Positions 23,691 through 35,982 of a stretch of DNA of 64,000 nt are shown here, piece by piece. The stretch lies in assembly GCA_034336665.1 (NCBI GenBank), contig CM067584.1:4382699-4446698 (forward strand), given 5' to 3'. A model generated the notes under the pieces. That model saw only the letters and a list, made by a program, of their open reading frames with translations, did no database searches and was not told the origin of the DNA. Source of the DNA: Luscinia megarhynchos (Eukaryota > Chordata > Aves > Passeriformes > Turdidae). The translations under genes were made by a program, and so were the position numbers. How positions within the stretch are numbered: the stretch's first letter is position 1; every line of letters begins with the position of its first letter.

Positions 23691-24309
23691 CCTGAGCCAC
23701 GAGCCTGGAGCTTCCAGGTGCTTCAGAAAGTGTTGGGCATGAAATTCTTGTTAGTGCCAACAAAAAAGTGACCCCAGCACCACCACAAGATGGTTCACAC
23801 TTGGACACAATCTTTTAAAAGCAAAAGAGAATAAAACCTTTATTGAACCTCAAGTGAATATCAAGTGAAACCAGCAGCTTTCCAGAAAATGAAGATATTA
23901 AAGATGTTTCTTGCACCCATCTGGTTGTTTTATGATGCTGTCTCCTGGCGGATGCTCCAGTTTAAAAATAATCCTGAAATAGCAAGTTCCTGGCATTGCT
24001 GAAGCTTTTGTTTTGGGGATTTTTTGATATTTTTCTTTCAAATATGGTTTGCTAAGAAGAAAGCTTCCTCTTACTGTGGTTTATGAGGCTTTGCCCTTTC
24101 TCACAGTGCTTGTTCCAGGCTGGAGGCTTTGGAGCAGCACAGCTGATGGAGGAGCTGAGGCATGAAGGAGTTATCAATATTAAAAACACCCTTCAGTGAC
24201 ATCAATGCCTTTTTGTTCAAGAAAAAGCCTTCATTAGTCACTAAAACTGCCCAGACCCTGCACTCCTCCCTCCACATGTCTGTTCTGCTGCCAGGCAGCG
24301 GGATTATTT
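23691..24309. other. No gene seen
   Basis: Unique-looking sequence between the LTR candidate and an AT-rich tract. A TTTTATTG-type motif at about 23834-23845 could belong to the adjacent LTR region, but this is not resolved. Confidence 0.4.
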
Positions 24310-24604
24310 TTATTGAGGATTATTTATTTATTTATTTATTTGAAGAATTTTTTTTCATTATTTATTTATTTATCCATTTATTTATATTTTTACTGAGGAT
24401 TATATTTTAAATTTTTATTTATTAGTTAGTTAGTCATTAATTTATATATATTTTTATTGAGGACTGTATTTTTAATTTTTTTATTTATTTGTTTGTTTGT
24501 TTTTTATTCTTTACGATTATTTATTTATTTTTAATATTTTTTTATTAATTTTTTATTTGTTTATTTATTTTAACTTCTAATTTTTATTGAGGATTATTCT
24601 TTTT
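24310..24604. repeat. TTTA-rich low-complexity tract
   Basis: About 295 bases dominated by TTTA and TTTG units. A longer motif, TTTTTATTGAGGA(C/T)T or TTTTTACTGAGGATTAT, recurs at roughly 24308, 24388, 24453 and 24582. This suggests a decayed 70-80-bp tandem repeat rather than a pure microsatellite. Confidence 0.8.
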
Positions 24605-25270
24605 TTCTCATGCCTTATCTTCTGAGCTGAATGAGAAGGGATCTGCCAAAAGGAAAAAGACACTGAAATCAAAATCCAGCAAAGAAAGGGGGTTCTGGGG
24701 TGTGGAAGACCCCATTTATGTTGTATTGAATGTTCAAGTAAAGTCACTTAATGCTGTAAAATATTTCCATTTCCACTGCAGGTTACTTTTCCACTGTTCC
24801 ATTTCTCTGCCTTTGGAGCTGTCTTGCCCCAGCAAGGACTGAAATCTGCCTGAGGGGCAGAGCCAGGGATGTGAGAGAGCTGAGAATGGATCATTACTGC
24901 CTAAGTAAGCATAAAATATCCATGGATTTCCCACAGTTCTGCTTTGGGAAAATAAAAACTGCCTGTTCCCCCTATTTACTGCCGTGAGCTCGTGGTAATC
25001 ACCCATTACAAAGTCACTCAGAAGGAAGTTAAAGCCTGAGTGCTGCTGTGGGATTAAAGCACATATGGAAATTATTCTACTAGGAGCCATTCCTGCAGCC
25101 CTGGGACAGGTTTGCATCCCATGACTGACCAAACATCGCTTTATTGCCCACCAAGATGGGAATTTGGAGATGTTTCCTTTCCAGAAAGTCGCTTTTGTGG
25201 GGTGATATGAAGCAGGGTGAGGGATGGACCTTTCCTGAGGGATGGAAGGGATGCTCTCACCATCCCAGGG
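24605..25270. other. No supported gene; chance 200-codon frame
   Basis: The minus strand carries a 200-codon frame at 24734-25336, the longest one outside tandem repeats. I see no domain, signal peptide, membrane span or conserved motif in it. It runs into the LTR at 25271, which also argues against a gene. Confidence 0.5.
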
Positions 25271-25412
25271 TGCGGGACTCTTCTGGAGTTGTGCTAAGGG
25301 ACAAAACTCAAGTGCTCTGTATAAACTAAAGGTCACAGTTGCAGTTTATTATAAAAGAGCCTGCGAGGGGCTGCCCAGCACAGCCCAGAGCAGGACAAGA
25401 GAGATAAAAGGG

Positions 25413-25444
<32 letters not shown>

Positions 25445-25852
25445 AGCAAGAAGAGGAGGCAAGAGAGCGATTTCCCGTTTGCAATGCAATAAATATTCTT
25501 CCATTATGAATATTCTAATTTCCACTAAGCAATGTAATACAAAATACAAATTCTATAGCATTTACATGCAGCCTATAGAAATCCTGATATTAGCATAGTG
25601 TGTTACATTTTAAACTCTAAGATCTAATCTTTGGACCCTGGCAAGTCTTTCTGTGCCCTTTGGAGTTGCTCTCTGGCCGAGGGCATTGTTCTATCAAGAG
25701 GGGATTGCCTTCAGGGGCCATCCCATTGTTTCATGGGAATTCAGTAACTAAGGCTTGGCATCTCAAAAGTGGCTTTCATTTCAATCTCGTTCATGGTTTC
25801 AGAATCTGGGCATTCATATTTGCAAGATTTCTCTGTCTCATCTTTCCCAACA
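25271..25852 (-). mobile_element. Solo LTR, family A copy 3, inverted
   Basis: This is the reverse complement of the family A LTR. The right edge CCCAACA is the TGTTGGG start and the left edge TGCGGGACTC is the GAGTCCCGCA end. The flanks CCAGGG (25265-25270) and CCAGGA (25853-25858) match at five of six bases, consistent with a 6-bp target duplication. The signal AATAAA (minus) is at plus 25345-25350. A (GA)n stretch at about 25412-25442 replaces the CT-rich variable tract of the other copies. Confidence 0.9.
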
Positions 25853-28800
25853 CCAGGACGAGGACAGGTTTCATTTGTGTGTTTTTCCAACAGATGGAGG
25901 GAGCTGGGAAGTGCTCCCGGGGTCAGGTCATAGGATACCTGCTAAAATAAGAGAGAGAATTAATAAAAAAGAAAACAAAGGAATATTAAATTCACAACTG
26001 ATTATCTTCATACATTTGATTCAGGGGCATGTCTGGAGGTTTTCCAAAAATTTGCTTGGAATGTTGAAAGAATTCAAGTTAAACAATAAAACAGAAATCA
26101 AAATCATTCTGTAATACAGAATTCATACTCCTAATACAATGGTCTTGAAATCAAATACAGAAACTAAATTTGAACATTAAAAATCAAACTTATAGAGAAA
26201 TACTGTTTTTTCCAATATATATAAAGGAAATTTTGGCTTGAATTAAATTAAGCAGTTCAACTGATGGTTCTAGAATTGGTCTTGATTTGTGTTCATGAAG
26301 CAGTTCATTAATAATTGAGAAATGTAAACTAGAAATCTATTACAATTTGGTTTGAAGGGAAAGCTGGAAAGGTGAGCAACTGGAAAAGAGCTAATTCCCA
26401 TTTTTCTTTTTTTAACAGCCACCCAGGCCCAAATTCATTGGCAGTGTTGTGCCAAGAACTCACCTTGGAAATCACAGTGACACTTTATCTGCACCCTGGG
26501 AATGCCAGGTCGTGTAGCCCAGAGCCCTCTTGAATAAATGCTGCACAAGATGAATTTAAAAAATAATAAAAGAGTTCCTCAGCTGGTTTATGTGCTGGCA
26601 ATTGTGCAAATATCAGCAGGTGACACTGATTTTGTAGAACAACCCTCTTTAAACATCCACGGGGTCAGGTTTTTATGTTGTGGTGACACTGGGTGTGTTG
26701 AAACTTCTGTTTTAGGAAGGTTTGGGGCAGATTTTGAAATGTTTCAGTGGTAACATCACCAGGCAGACACAAACATTCACCCTTTCCCTTTAACCTCTTT
26801 TCTGGGCTGGTTTTTCCAAGAGTTGTGGTCGTGTTCCTGTTCTGGTGTGAGGGGACACTGCAGAATTCAGCACTCCTGGACTGCCCCGAGCTCTTCCCAG
26901 GCTCTCCCTAAGAAAATTCCACCCTCTGGGGCTGTCGGGAATGAGCCCCCTCATCATTAAATCATTCCAGGCAGGTTATACCCGTGATGGACCCAGAGAT
27001 TTCAAATTTTTTATTCCAAAAATCATATTCATCACTTAGATCTGAAGCAGCTTCCCCAAAGGCCTTTGGAATACTTGGGAAAAGCCATTAATTTGGAGCA
27101 AGGATGGCAATTATGCTCATATGAGAGCAAAAGGGGCTGTTTTGCTGCTTTGCTTTATTGGATGACTGAGCAATTCATTATTTGTGTAGGAATCTTATTT
27201 TCCATTGCTGGCTGATCGGCCAGTCAGGACTGTAAATCAAATTAATTTGAATACATGAGATTGCAAGAAGCAGTGTTTCTCTTTGGGTTCAGAAGTGAGA
27301 AATAATTAGCCCACAAGAACTCCAGTGCTTTGGAACTCACTCCTTGGCAGCCCTGCAGCTCGAGCTCTGGGCAGGGTGGCAGTCCAGGGAGAGAATGTGA
27401 TGATTAAAAATGAATTTCTTGCTTCTTGGATGGTACCAAGAGCTCAGCTCAGTTTGTTAGGAGGGGGCATCTGTCTCTCTGCCTTTTCAGATGAGGAAAA
27501 GGCAAATATCAACAGCAGGAGGAACCAATCCAGCTCCCTACAAGGGTTGCACTTTGCCAAAAGCTGCTGTTCCTCTGTTTTGTGGGGCTTCTGCTCCTGG
27601 GGGGATCCCTCTGGAATTGCACAAATATGGACCAGGGACACCTTCTGCTGGGTCTGAACCAGCTGAGGCTCCTCAGACAGAGGGATGGATGGGCAGAGGT
27701 GCTGAAATATATAAGAAAGTGGAAAAGGAACATCTTGCCAGCTTTTAATATTCTCTGCAGATGAATGAATGTGGTCAGTTCACAGTCAGAATATGCTGAG
27801 TTAGGAGGGACCCACCAGGATCAAGTCTCTCACAGGACACCCCCAAAATCCCGCCCTGTGCCCCAGAGTTCCACCTTGGCTTGTGGTTGGCAGCAGATTT
27901 TCAGTCTGAACAAAAAAAGAATTTAAAAATTCCTTGGCTTTCCATCATTTTAGACAGGATTCTTGTCCTGAGGTGTGCTGGAAATCGTGACATTCCTCCA
28001 AAAGGGCTCACATGTGGAGAAGTGTCAGGAATGCCAAAATTCAGATCCTGGCAGTGCTGCCAGGACACAGCAGGAGGATGAGGTGGATTTTCAGTGTGGT
28101 TCCAAGAGAAGGAGGAAAACAATATGGGAAGGGCACTTCTGAGGCAGAAAACTGGGGCAGAGAGGAGAAAAATCTGTGTTTGGTTCCTTCTGTCAGCAGG
28201 GAGCTGCCTGTGGATTGGAGTTCTTGGAGTGAATTCCTGCATTCCTGTGCTGGAGAGGCCATGTTCTAAGGAGGGAAAATAGGCAGTGATCAGCAAAGAG
28301 GGCCCCAAATTCCTCTCTGCTGTAGGAATCCTAAAAACTGCTGACAACAGCCCAGGAAGTGCTAAAACCACTTAAATCTCCCCAGCATATTTGGATTCCT
28401 GGGAAAACGGGAGCATGGACAGTGAGATTGAATAAAAACAGTTTTTCATTCACTTTGTAAAAGTTTTAATCCCATTTAGTACAAATTTACTCCCTTGTAA
28501 CACATTTCAAGGCATGGAATGGCCCCATTGGCATTTCCCATAAACCCTAATGAAATTTGGGATGAACCACTAAGCTTTTTTCAGCATTTAATGGTAGAAA
28601 TCCTTCACAGGGACTTTTTTTTTGGATCCCTGAGATTTGGAAATTAATATTATTAGAGTTCTTGAAGAGAACAAGTGTGGGACAGCTACAGCTTCTGCTG
28701 CTCAGCTTTGATTAAAGCCTCTTCATGTTTATTTTGGAGAGAAGCATGAGGCAGTTGGGTGTTGCTAAATTTAAATGGGATGACTCAAAGGCAATGCTGA

Positions 28801-29099
28801 GGTTCAGATTTGGAGCAATGAATCAGGGAGATCAAACCCCACTTCAGATTCTCCAAGTTGCCAGCAAATGTAAACAGCAAAACTGAAGAAAACATCTTGT
28901 TTGGGGCTGTGTTTTCAGGCAGATGAGGCATGGGAGGGTTTTAATGCTGCACTCCTTAATAATTCTCATATATGTGATTTTTTTCCCCAAAAATTTAGAC
29001 ATTTGCTCAGCTTCTAAAGGAGAGGAACTGATATTCAGGTGTTAAACTGAACACTGAGCTTTGCCTGACCATCCCTCCACAACTTTGGGCCTTTTTAAG
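25853..29099. other. Unique stretch, no gene seen
   Basis: No repeats of note. A 156-codon minus-strand frame (27901-28371) overlaps plus-strand frames and has no recognisable features. AT-rich texture at 25950-26350 has no tandem structure. Confidence 0.45.
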
Positions 29100-29250
29100 G
29101 TATTTAAGCAGCTAAAGAAACATGGATGTAAATTCACAGAATTCCAGGATGGTTTTAAATTCCTTAAATCTCCTCCCCATGTGTGGGGACACCTTCTCCC
29201 AGACCAGGTTGCTCCAAGCTCTGTCCAACCTGGCCTAAAGTTGTTTGGTT
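29100..29250 (-). mobile_element. CR1 3' fragment, minus strand
   Basis: Carries AATTCCAGGATGGTTTTAA, GGGGACACCTTCTCCCAGAC and AGGTTGCTCCAAGCTCTGTC, which are reverse-complement CR1 terminal motifs. Strongly diverged. Confidence 0.75.
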
Positions 29251-29649
29251 TTGCTGGGTTTTTTGTGCTGAGGGTAGTTTTTTAATATTTTTATTATTTT
29301 TATAATCTGAGTTGGTGAGATTATTTTTATAATCTGAGGTGGTTGGGAAAATCCTGAAGAACATAATTCCCACATTTAGGCAGGTGGGCACTCCAGAAAA
29401 CTCATCCATGGAGTGTCTGCTATTTTGTACAGCAGGAAGAAAGATTTTAAACCCCAAACCAACCCCATGTTTGTTGAATTTCTGGTGTAAGTGTGTGTAA
29501 TAATGGCACAGATAATTTCCAAGTGTGTTTATTCTAAACCTGAATTTTAAGCCATGTTTTTTCCATGGATTCCATTCTTTTGGCTGGCTTTTACTCCATC
29601 TCCAGTTGTATTTCAGAAGTTCCTTTCTCATGCCAGAGTTATTCCAAGC
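29251..29649. other. No gene seen
   Basis: Unique flank with a short duplicated TTTTTATAATCTGAG motif at about 29296-29340. No coding signal. Confidence 0.5.
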
Positions 29650-30371
29650 TGTGCTAGGTTGCAATACAGGATGTGGCCAGAAATGTGAATTCTGTCCCCA
29701 CCTGCTGCAGCCGGGTGGGGCAGTGACCCTGATCTCCTGGCACATATTATCTGCTAATGGGCCAGCTTTAAACCAGCTGGGGCAATCATCTTTATCTTTC
29801 CCACAGCCCAGCCTCCCTCCAGGAGATATCTCCTGTTAATGGCCATTGAGTCCCAGGGCATGACTGATAAAATTACATCATCCCACTGGGAGATGCTCCA
29901 CCCAGGGGGAGGAGCCAAACATTTCCTACCCAGATAAAAACTGAGATTTTGGACAGCAAAATACCTTCTTTCATTGGATTCCAGAGGAAAACCAGACCCT
30001 TCCACATCATCCCTGGAGCTTCAGAGGAAAACTGCACCTTCCACAGGAGCACTGCTCCAGCTGAACCACACCTGCCACTGCAGGAGGATGCAGCCACCAT
30101 TGAATGGGACTGCTGCCAACACCCTGCCTGACTGACGGGTGTCATCTTGGATTCTGACTCTGGCAGGGTTTTGGGATTGTTCTGTGTAATACTGTATTTC
30201 TATTTTAATTTTCCTAGTCAGGAATTATTGTTCCTAATTCCCATATCTTTGCCTGAGAGCCCCTTAATTTCAAAATGATAATAATAATTTGGTGGGAGGG
30301 GGTTTACATTCTTCATTTCAAAGAGAAGCTTCTGCCTTTATTGGCAGACATCTGTCCTCCAAACTAGGACA
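29650..30371 (+). mobile_element. Solo LTR, family B copy 1 (5-bp duplication)
   Basis: Starts TGTGCTAGGTTGCAA and ends AACTAGGACA, with an inverted-repeat relation between the tips. It is flanked by a perfect 5-bp duplication CAAGC at 29645-29649 and 30372-30376. A TATA-like AGATAAAAA lies at about 29932-29940. A 16-bp perfect palindrome CAGGAGATATCTCCTG lies in U3 at 29820-29835. Five-bp duplications fit ERVL or ERV1-like integration. U3 is very close to 40709-41289, but the 3' portion (R/U5) is not obviously related, so the two are subfamilies. Confidence 0.88.
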
Positions 30372-31861
30372 CAAGCCCAGGTGAAATGAGGGAGGATCAG
30401 TGCAGGCATGTAGCCCCACCACAAATCTCCCTCTCCTTTGAACCTGACAAAGAACTGCTGGACTGAAATGCAGCTGCTTAAGCTTTAAAATGCCATCATT
30501 TTTGGCATTATGTGGGCACAGAAATATTGATGCAGTTGACCACAAGTGCTAAAGAGAGAAAAATCAGTTTTGTTGTCAGAGCTGAGTGGGTGAATTCACG
30601 AGCTGAAGATGCCTCGCTCGGGTGGATCCTTTTAAAAAGGAACAGATTTGTAAATGTTAATATACAAACATGTATATTAATATTGGCATGTATTATATTG
30701 TATAGCTTTTAGATTATATTGTACAGCTTTTTCATGAGGGTTTTGTTAAAAGTCTTTCTATACATGGTGCTGCTTAATTAAGGTGAATTTTTTCATTACA
30801 AGGAAAAAAAAAATCCCTTTACAAAGAGGCTGTAGAATATTAGGTGCAGTTCATTCTGTACAGAGGGAAGGACTCAGGATATTGAAGTAGGAATAATCAC
30901 TGTTCTAGAGGCCTGAATTTCTCATTTCTTGCTTCTGTCCAGAATAGGATTCTCATTTTCCTGTAGCCCTGACAGGCAGGAGGTGCCTTTCTGCTCAAAA
31001 TTCATTGCTTTAATTTCTCAAAAAATGACTTCTTTAATTTTTGAAGTGCCGTGCTTCTGATTCTCCAATGCTGGGCCTAAGACAATTCCTGTCAAATTTC
31101 CAAATGGAACAGAGAGAATCCAAGTGCTTTCCATCACATGTGAAACCTGTATTGACTCTGAAGCTGGAAATCCTAATCAAGTAGAGTGCATTATCAAGTC
31201 TGATAAATCTTAACAGACCTTCTAATCAATAAAGCCTGCAGCGTGTGCCACAGCACACAGCCAGCGCAGGAAATACGATTTGCGGGAAAGGCACAGAATT
31301 CCTGCACCTTTATTTAGGATGAGTCTCTGAGTTATGGCACTGCTGCTTTCTGGAAGGGGTTTAAGGTGACTCTGAGCTGAAATTAGTAAGGTTTTTAATC
31401 CCAATTTAGTGGTTTTTTTTCAGTTGTCATAGTCCAGGGATCCCACAGAAAGGAGAAGCAGGATTTTGGAGGGGGATATCCTTGTGGCCCATTCCTCACT
31501 TTTCCATGTGTTTATCCCTTTGCCAGAATCCAGGAAGAGCTGAACCTCACAGACTCGAGGAGTGAGAAGGCCCTGATGTCACTTTGCAGCTCAGAGAGCT
31601 TTGGGCTGAGCTGAGCAGAGTTTTCCTTACTCTGAGCCCTGATCATTTTGGCAATTCCCTCTATTCCCACTGCTGCTTACACATCCCAACATATTGGCCA
31701 CCTCCAGGGAGCTTTGGAACTGGTTTTGGGATTTGGGGATGGGCTCCTGCTGTGGGGAACATGGAATGCTGATAATTCCAGAATTGTGACTTTGACCCCC
31801 ACATGGGTCACTCATTCAAGAGCTGGGCTTGATCCTTGTGAGTCCAAACTCAGAATATTCC
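30372..31861. other. No gene seen
   Basis: Unique-looking. An AT-rich patch with repeated TATATTGTA(C/T)AGCTTTT is at about 30690-30735. No supported open frame. Confidence 0.5.
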
Positions 31862-32077
31862 TGTTTTGGGAACAAACTCCTCAGTTGTGTTTTGGGAACA
31901 GACCCCTCAGTTGTGTTTTGGGAATGGACCCCTCAGTTGTGTTTTGGGAACAAACCCCTCAGTTGTGTTTTGGGAACAGACCCCTCAATTGTGTTTTGGG
32001 AACAGACCCCTCAATTGTGTTTTGGGAACAGACCCCTCAGTTGTGTTTTGGGAACGAACTCCTCAGTTGTGTTTTGG
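31862..32077. repeat. 26-bp minisatellite, 8 units
   Basis: Eight full 26-bp units (TGTTTTGGGAACAGACCCC then TCAGTTG), from 31862 to 32069, plus a partial unit. The first and last units share the AACAAACTCC or AACGAACTCC variant and the inner ones have ACAGACCCC. This suggests growth from the middle. Plus-strand frames of up to 217 codons cross it with a Gln-Leu-Cys-Phe-Gly-Asn-like repeat and are artefacts. Confidence 0.95.
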
Positions 32078-32879
32078 CTGCCTTGGGCACACACAGCCCT
32101 TGTTCCAAGGGGCTGGAGATGCTGTTTAATGTCCTGCTGGCTCCATGTGGGAATATTCCTGGTGGAAAGGTTCCTGTGGGTGCACTGGATGCTCTGCACC
32201 CTTTGGTGGGTGTTGGGTGCAGCTGCAGCAGGAGATGTTCCCTGAACTCAGGATGCAGCAGGAAAAACTATTTTTTCTTCTCTCAACTGCACATTTATTA
32301 AATTTCCAGCCTGGAAAGCTCTCCCCCTGCCAGGATTTCTCCGAAGAAGAAGGATAACCTTGGCAGGCTGCTGAAATCCTGTTCCCTTGGCAGGGGGAGG
32401 CCAAGTGCACCGAGGGCAGGCACTGCTAAATCCTCTTCCTGGGGCTGCTGCTGTCTTACCACAAGGGCTCAGGACTGAGCAGACACTGCAGACAAAGATA
32501 TTTCACCCCCCTCCTCTCCCTCCACCCGGGGAAATGATATTTGCTGTGCAGTTTTTAATCTGTCGCTCGGGCCCGTACACAATGACAAGTGAGTGTGATT
32601 TAATTTTATGATAGTGCTGCATTAGGTGACCACTTTATGTTGCTGTAAAAGAGGGATTTGGAGTGGTGGCGTGCTCTGCTTTCCCACATTTGATATCCCT
32701 CTTTCCTGGAGTCTGACAATAAAATCTTAGCAATGTTAAGAGCGGTTTTGCTGTTAGTTGCCCATGTGGATGGATTTGGGAAATTGGGTGTCACAGGAGG
32801 GCTGAGGAGGCTTTGGCATCATTTTAGTGGACTTGTCAAAATGTTTTTCTCTCTGGCAGGACCCAGGGAAGGGCTGGAG
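32078..32879. other. No gene seen
   Basis: Unique-looking, fairly GC-rich in places. Opposing frames at 32126-32410 have no domains. Confidence 0.45.
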
Positions 32880-33083
32880 CTCTGTCAGGACAGATTTAGG
32901 TTGGATTTTGGAAAGGTTCTTTACCCCATGGATGCTGGGCATGGCCCTGAGGCTGTCAGAGCTCCAGGAGTGTTTGGAAAACCCTCCCAGGGTGGGATTT
33001 TGGGGTGTCTGTGCAGGGTTAGGGGTTGGATCAGAGATCCCTGGGGTCCCTTCCCACAGATATTCTCTGATTCCATGAACACA
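32880..33083 (+). mobile_element. CR1 3' end
   Basis: Contains TTAGGTTGGATTTTGGAAAG followed by GTTCTTTACCCC, GGAGTGTTTGGAAAACCCTC, CCTGGGGTCCCTTCCCACAG and a tail TTCTCTGATTCCATGA. Sense orientation and 5'-truncated. Confidence 0.85.
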
Positions 33084-35154
33084 CATCAATCCCAACTGGT
33101 TTTTTCCCCATCTGAGATTCCACATCTCCCATGTGCCGTGACCATCTGAGGTCTGCTGATTTCTGTTATTTTTTACTAATCCTGGTACAAATTCACTGTA
33201 AGTAAGGAGTGGCAGCATCTTCCCTCAGCACTGCAGCTGGGCAGGAGATGAAACACTGGGAATTGCATTGGGCACACACACACCAGGAAAAAACAGCAGA
33301 GTGGGGTTTGTTTCTGACTCTTGGGTAGAGGAATGTCTGTGCTACAGATCAAGAGCACCACAGTTGGTGTCACTGATTTTTTTTATCTTGATAGAAGTGA
33401 GATAAGGAAGAACTGGTACTGCTGTGTGTGACTCTGGGAAAATCTCGTCTGGAAAAGTGTTTACAATTCCAGGCACTTGTATCTGAAGGAGATAAACAGA
33501 AACAGATGCAGAGCAGAGGTTTCAGGGTGGTTTAGGAAATGATTAACAAGAGATTGGAACACTCCTGCTTCCTTGGCTTATCACAGCAGCACGTGGGTGT
33601 GCACAGGGAAAAGGGGGAATAGGCAAAAATTAAAGCTGAGGTTGAGATGAGCTTAAATGGACAAATCTGGATGTGAGAACTTTGCTTCTCTTTAGAACAA
33701 TGTGCATTTCAAACAGGCTTCTGACAGGAAGGGTGAAAATTCACTGGTTTGAGGATTCTGGTTTATTAAAAAAAAATAAAATAAACTCTAACCACCCAAA
33801 CAACAAGAGGTGTAACATTAGGCTTATAATCTTACTATTATGTTCTCTATTTTAATTAATGAGCAAATGTAGTCTTTTCTGTTTTAATTAATCAGCAGAT
33901 TTGGCCTTTTCCAGGACGTGGTCTGTCCTGGTTGGAAGTTGTGTCCTTCTCACAGGGAGTTGATTTAAATAACTTAATATCTGAGAAGGAATTAAATTGA
34001 GCAGCCAAGCTTGGAATTCCTTCCCAGCAATGCAGGAATTCTCAGTTCCAGCCTCATCAGCAAAGGTGGAAGAACAGGGATTTTCCCTGCTCTGATTTCC
34101 AGATCAACCAGCTGCAAGTGAAGGAAGGCAATGCCACCAAATGTCCCTGCTGTCCTCTCCCATCCCACATCTCAGATTTCTGGACGAGCTCCTCTGATTT
34201 CACAGCTCTTCGCTGAGGTTTGGGAATTAAATCCAACATCAGGTGGAGACTCATGTTGCTTTTGAGCAGTTTGGCTGCCAGGTTTCTCATGGACTCTCAG
34301 TAAAGTCACTCACCTGTGGTTTGTTCTCTGAAAGGAGGGCACGTGGTGCTCATGGTGCTCCTCCACAGCCCTGCCAAAATCTGTTTGAACTGCTGCCATG
34401 GCACTGAATGGGAGGTGCACTCACTGCAGCAGCCAGCAGGACACTGGTGTTCATACAGAATTCATGAGTGCATGTTAAACACTGCTAGAAAAGGACATTT
34501 CTTGTCTTCAGCTAAACTGACAGCCCCTCTTTCAATATCAACTCCTTGTGCTTGGGAAATCAAGACACATGATTGTCTCCTTTTTTTTTCAGCTAAGTAA
34601 AAAAGATTTCTTTTTCATGTCTGGGTGAGTGAAAATCTCTGCTATTTGCTGTGATGTTTCCTTTCAAGAGGCACTGCTTTGTTTTGGTGGATAACTATTG
34701 CTTTTCCCTTTGCTTGTCTGCCTTAAAAATTTCTGTGGGTACACACAGCTGTGATGAAGCTCTTTTCCTTCCACTGTCACTCAGAGGCTTTTCAGCAACA
34801 GCTTTGTTTAGAGCTGAAAAATCATAATGCTGAGAAGCTGCCTGAAGAAAAAATTGGAAGGTAACAAGGAGTGAGCAGGAGTCTTTTTTATCTTTTGTTT
34901 TTATCATTATGAATTAAGTTGGGCTTTGTGTACCTGGTTGTAACAGGCAGCAAAACAAGAGGATGAGTGAGCTGGACAAACTGAGGCTGAAGGCAGAACA
35001 GGGGGTGGGAGGTGATATTTTCATTCCACTTATCCATTTTAGTTGTCCAGTCAGTGACTGAGGGGTTCTTTAATGCCTTTCACCAGCAGTTTTCTGTCTC
35101 TTCACCAGCAGTTTTTGTTCCTGTGGTGTCCCAGCACAGGCACATGCACTGGGA
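33084..35154. other. No gene seen
   Basis: Unique-looking. An AT-rich stretch lies around 33765-33900, and a duplicated TTCACCAGCAGTTTT motif at about 35079 and 35101. No gene supported. Confidence 0.5.
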
Positions 35155-35288
35155 ATGATCAGGCATTTCCAGCTGGACAACTGCCTTGGACACTTCCAGG
35201 GATCCAGGGGCAGCCACAGATTCCCTGGGGAGAATTTCGTCCTAAACTCTCATCTAAACCTTTCCTTTCCCCATTTCAAACCATTTCT
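35155..35288 (-). mobile_element. CR1 3' fragment, minus strand
   Basis: Reads GCCTTGGACACTTCCAGGGA, TCCAGGGGCAGCCACAGATT and GAATTTCGTCCTAAACTCTC on the plus strand, the reverse complement of the CR1 tail. It stops where the unclassified element at 35289 begins. Confidence 0.75.
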
Positions 35289-35426
35289 AGCTAATGAATA
35301 CCTTGTTTAGTGTTTCATAATTTTTTTTTTTAATCCCCAAAGGTTAATTTAAAAAAGATATGGCTGTGTATAATCATGGGAGAGGGTTACTGTGAGGGAG
35401 CTTGAGCTCTGCTTTTCCCTCTTGAT
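35289..35426. repeat. Unclassified ~140-bp element, copy 1
   Basis: Starts AGCTAATGAATACCTTG and ends GCTCTGCTTTTCCCTCTTGAT. It contains CCAAAGGTTAATTT, ATATGGCTGTGTATAATCAT and GGGAGAG. The same sequence in the same order and orientation occurs at 38278-38422. Here it leads directly into a TTCC microsatellite. I do not recognise the family. Confidence 0.85.
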
Positions 35427-35982
35427 CTTCCTTCCTTCCTTCCTTCCTTCCTTCCTTCCTTCCTTCCTTCCTTCCTTCCTTCCTTCCTTCCTTCCTTCCT
35501 TCCTTCCCTTCCTTCCTTCCTTCCTTCCTTCCTTCCTTCCTTCCTTCCTTCCTTCCTTCCTTCCTTCCTTCCTTCCTTCCTTCCTTCCTTCCTTCCTTCC
35601 TTCCTTCCTTCCTTCCTTCCTTCCTTCCTTCCTTCCTTCCTTCCTTCCTTCCTTCCTTCCTTCCTTCCTTCCTTCCTTCCTTCCTTCCTTCCTTCCTTCC
35701 TTCCTTCCTTCCTTCCTTCCTTCCTTCCTTCCTTCCTTCCTTCCTTCCTTCCTTCCTTCCTTCCTTCCTTCCTTCCTTCCTTCCTTCCTTCCTTCCTTCC
35801 TTCCTTCCTTCCTTCCTTCCTTCCTTCCTTCCTTCCTTCCTTCCTTCCTTCCTTCCTTCCTTCCTTCCTTCCTTCCTTCCTTCCTTCCTTCCTTCCTTCC
35901 TTCCTTCCTTCCTTCCTTCCTTCCTTCCTTCCTTCCTTTCCCTCCCTCTCTCTTTTTCTTTCTCTCTCTCTCTTTCCTTCTT

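Noticed and set aside
24734..25336. 200-codon minus-strand frame, longest outside repeats
   Set aside because: No domain, no signal, no splice context, and its end lies in an LTR.
31648..32301. 217-codon plus-strand frame
   Set aside because: Its core is the 26-bp minisatellite and the flanks have no recognisable domain.
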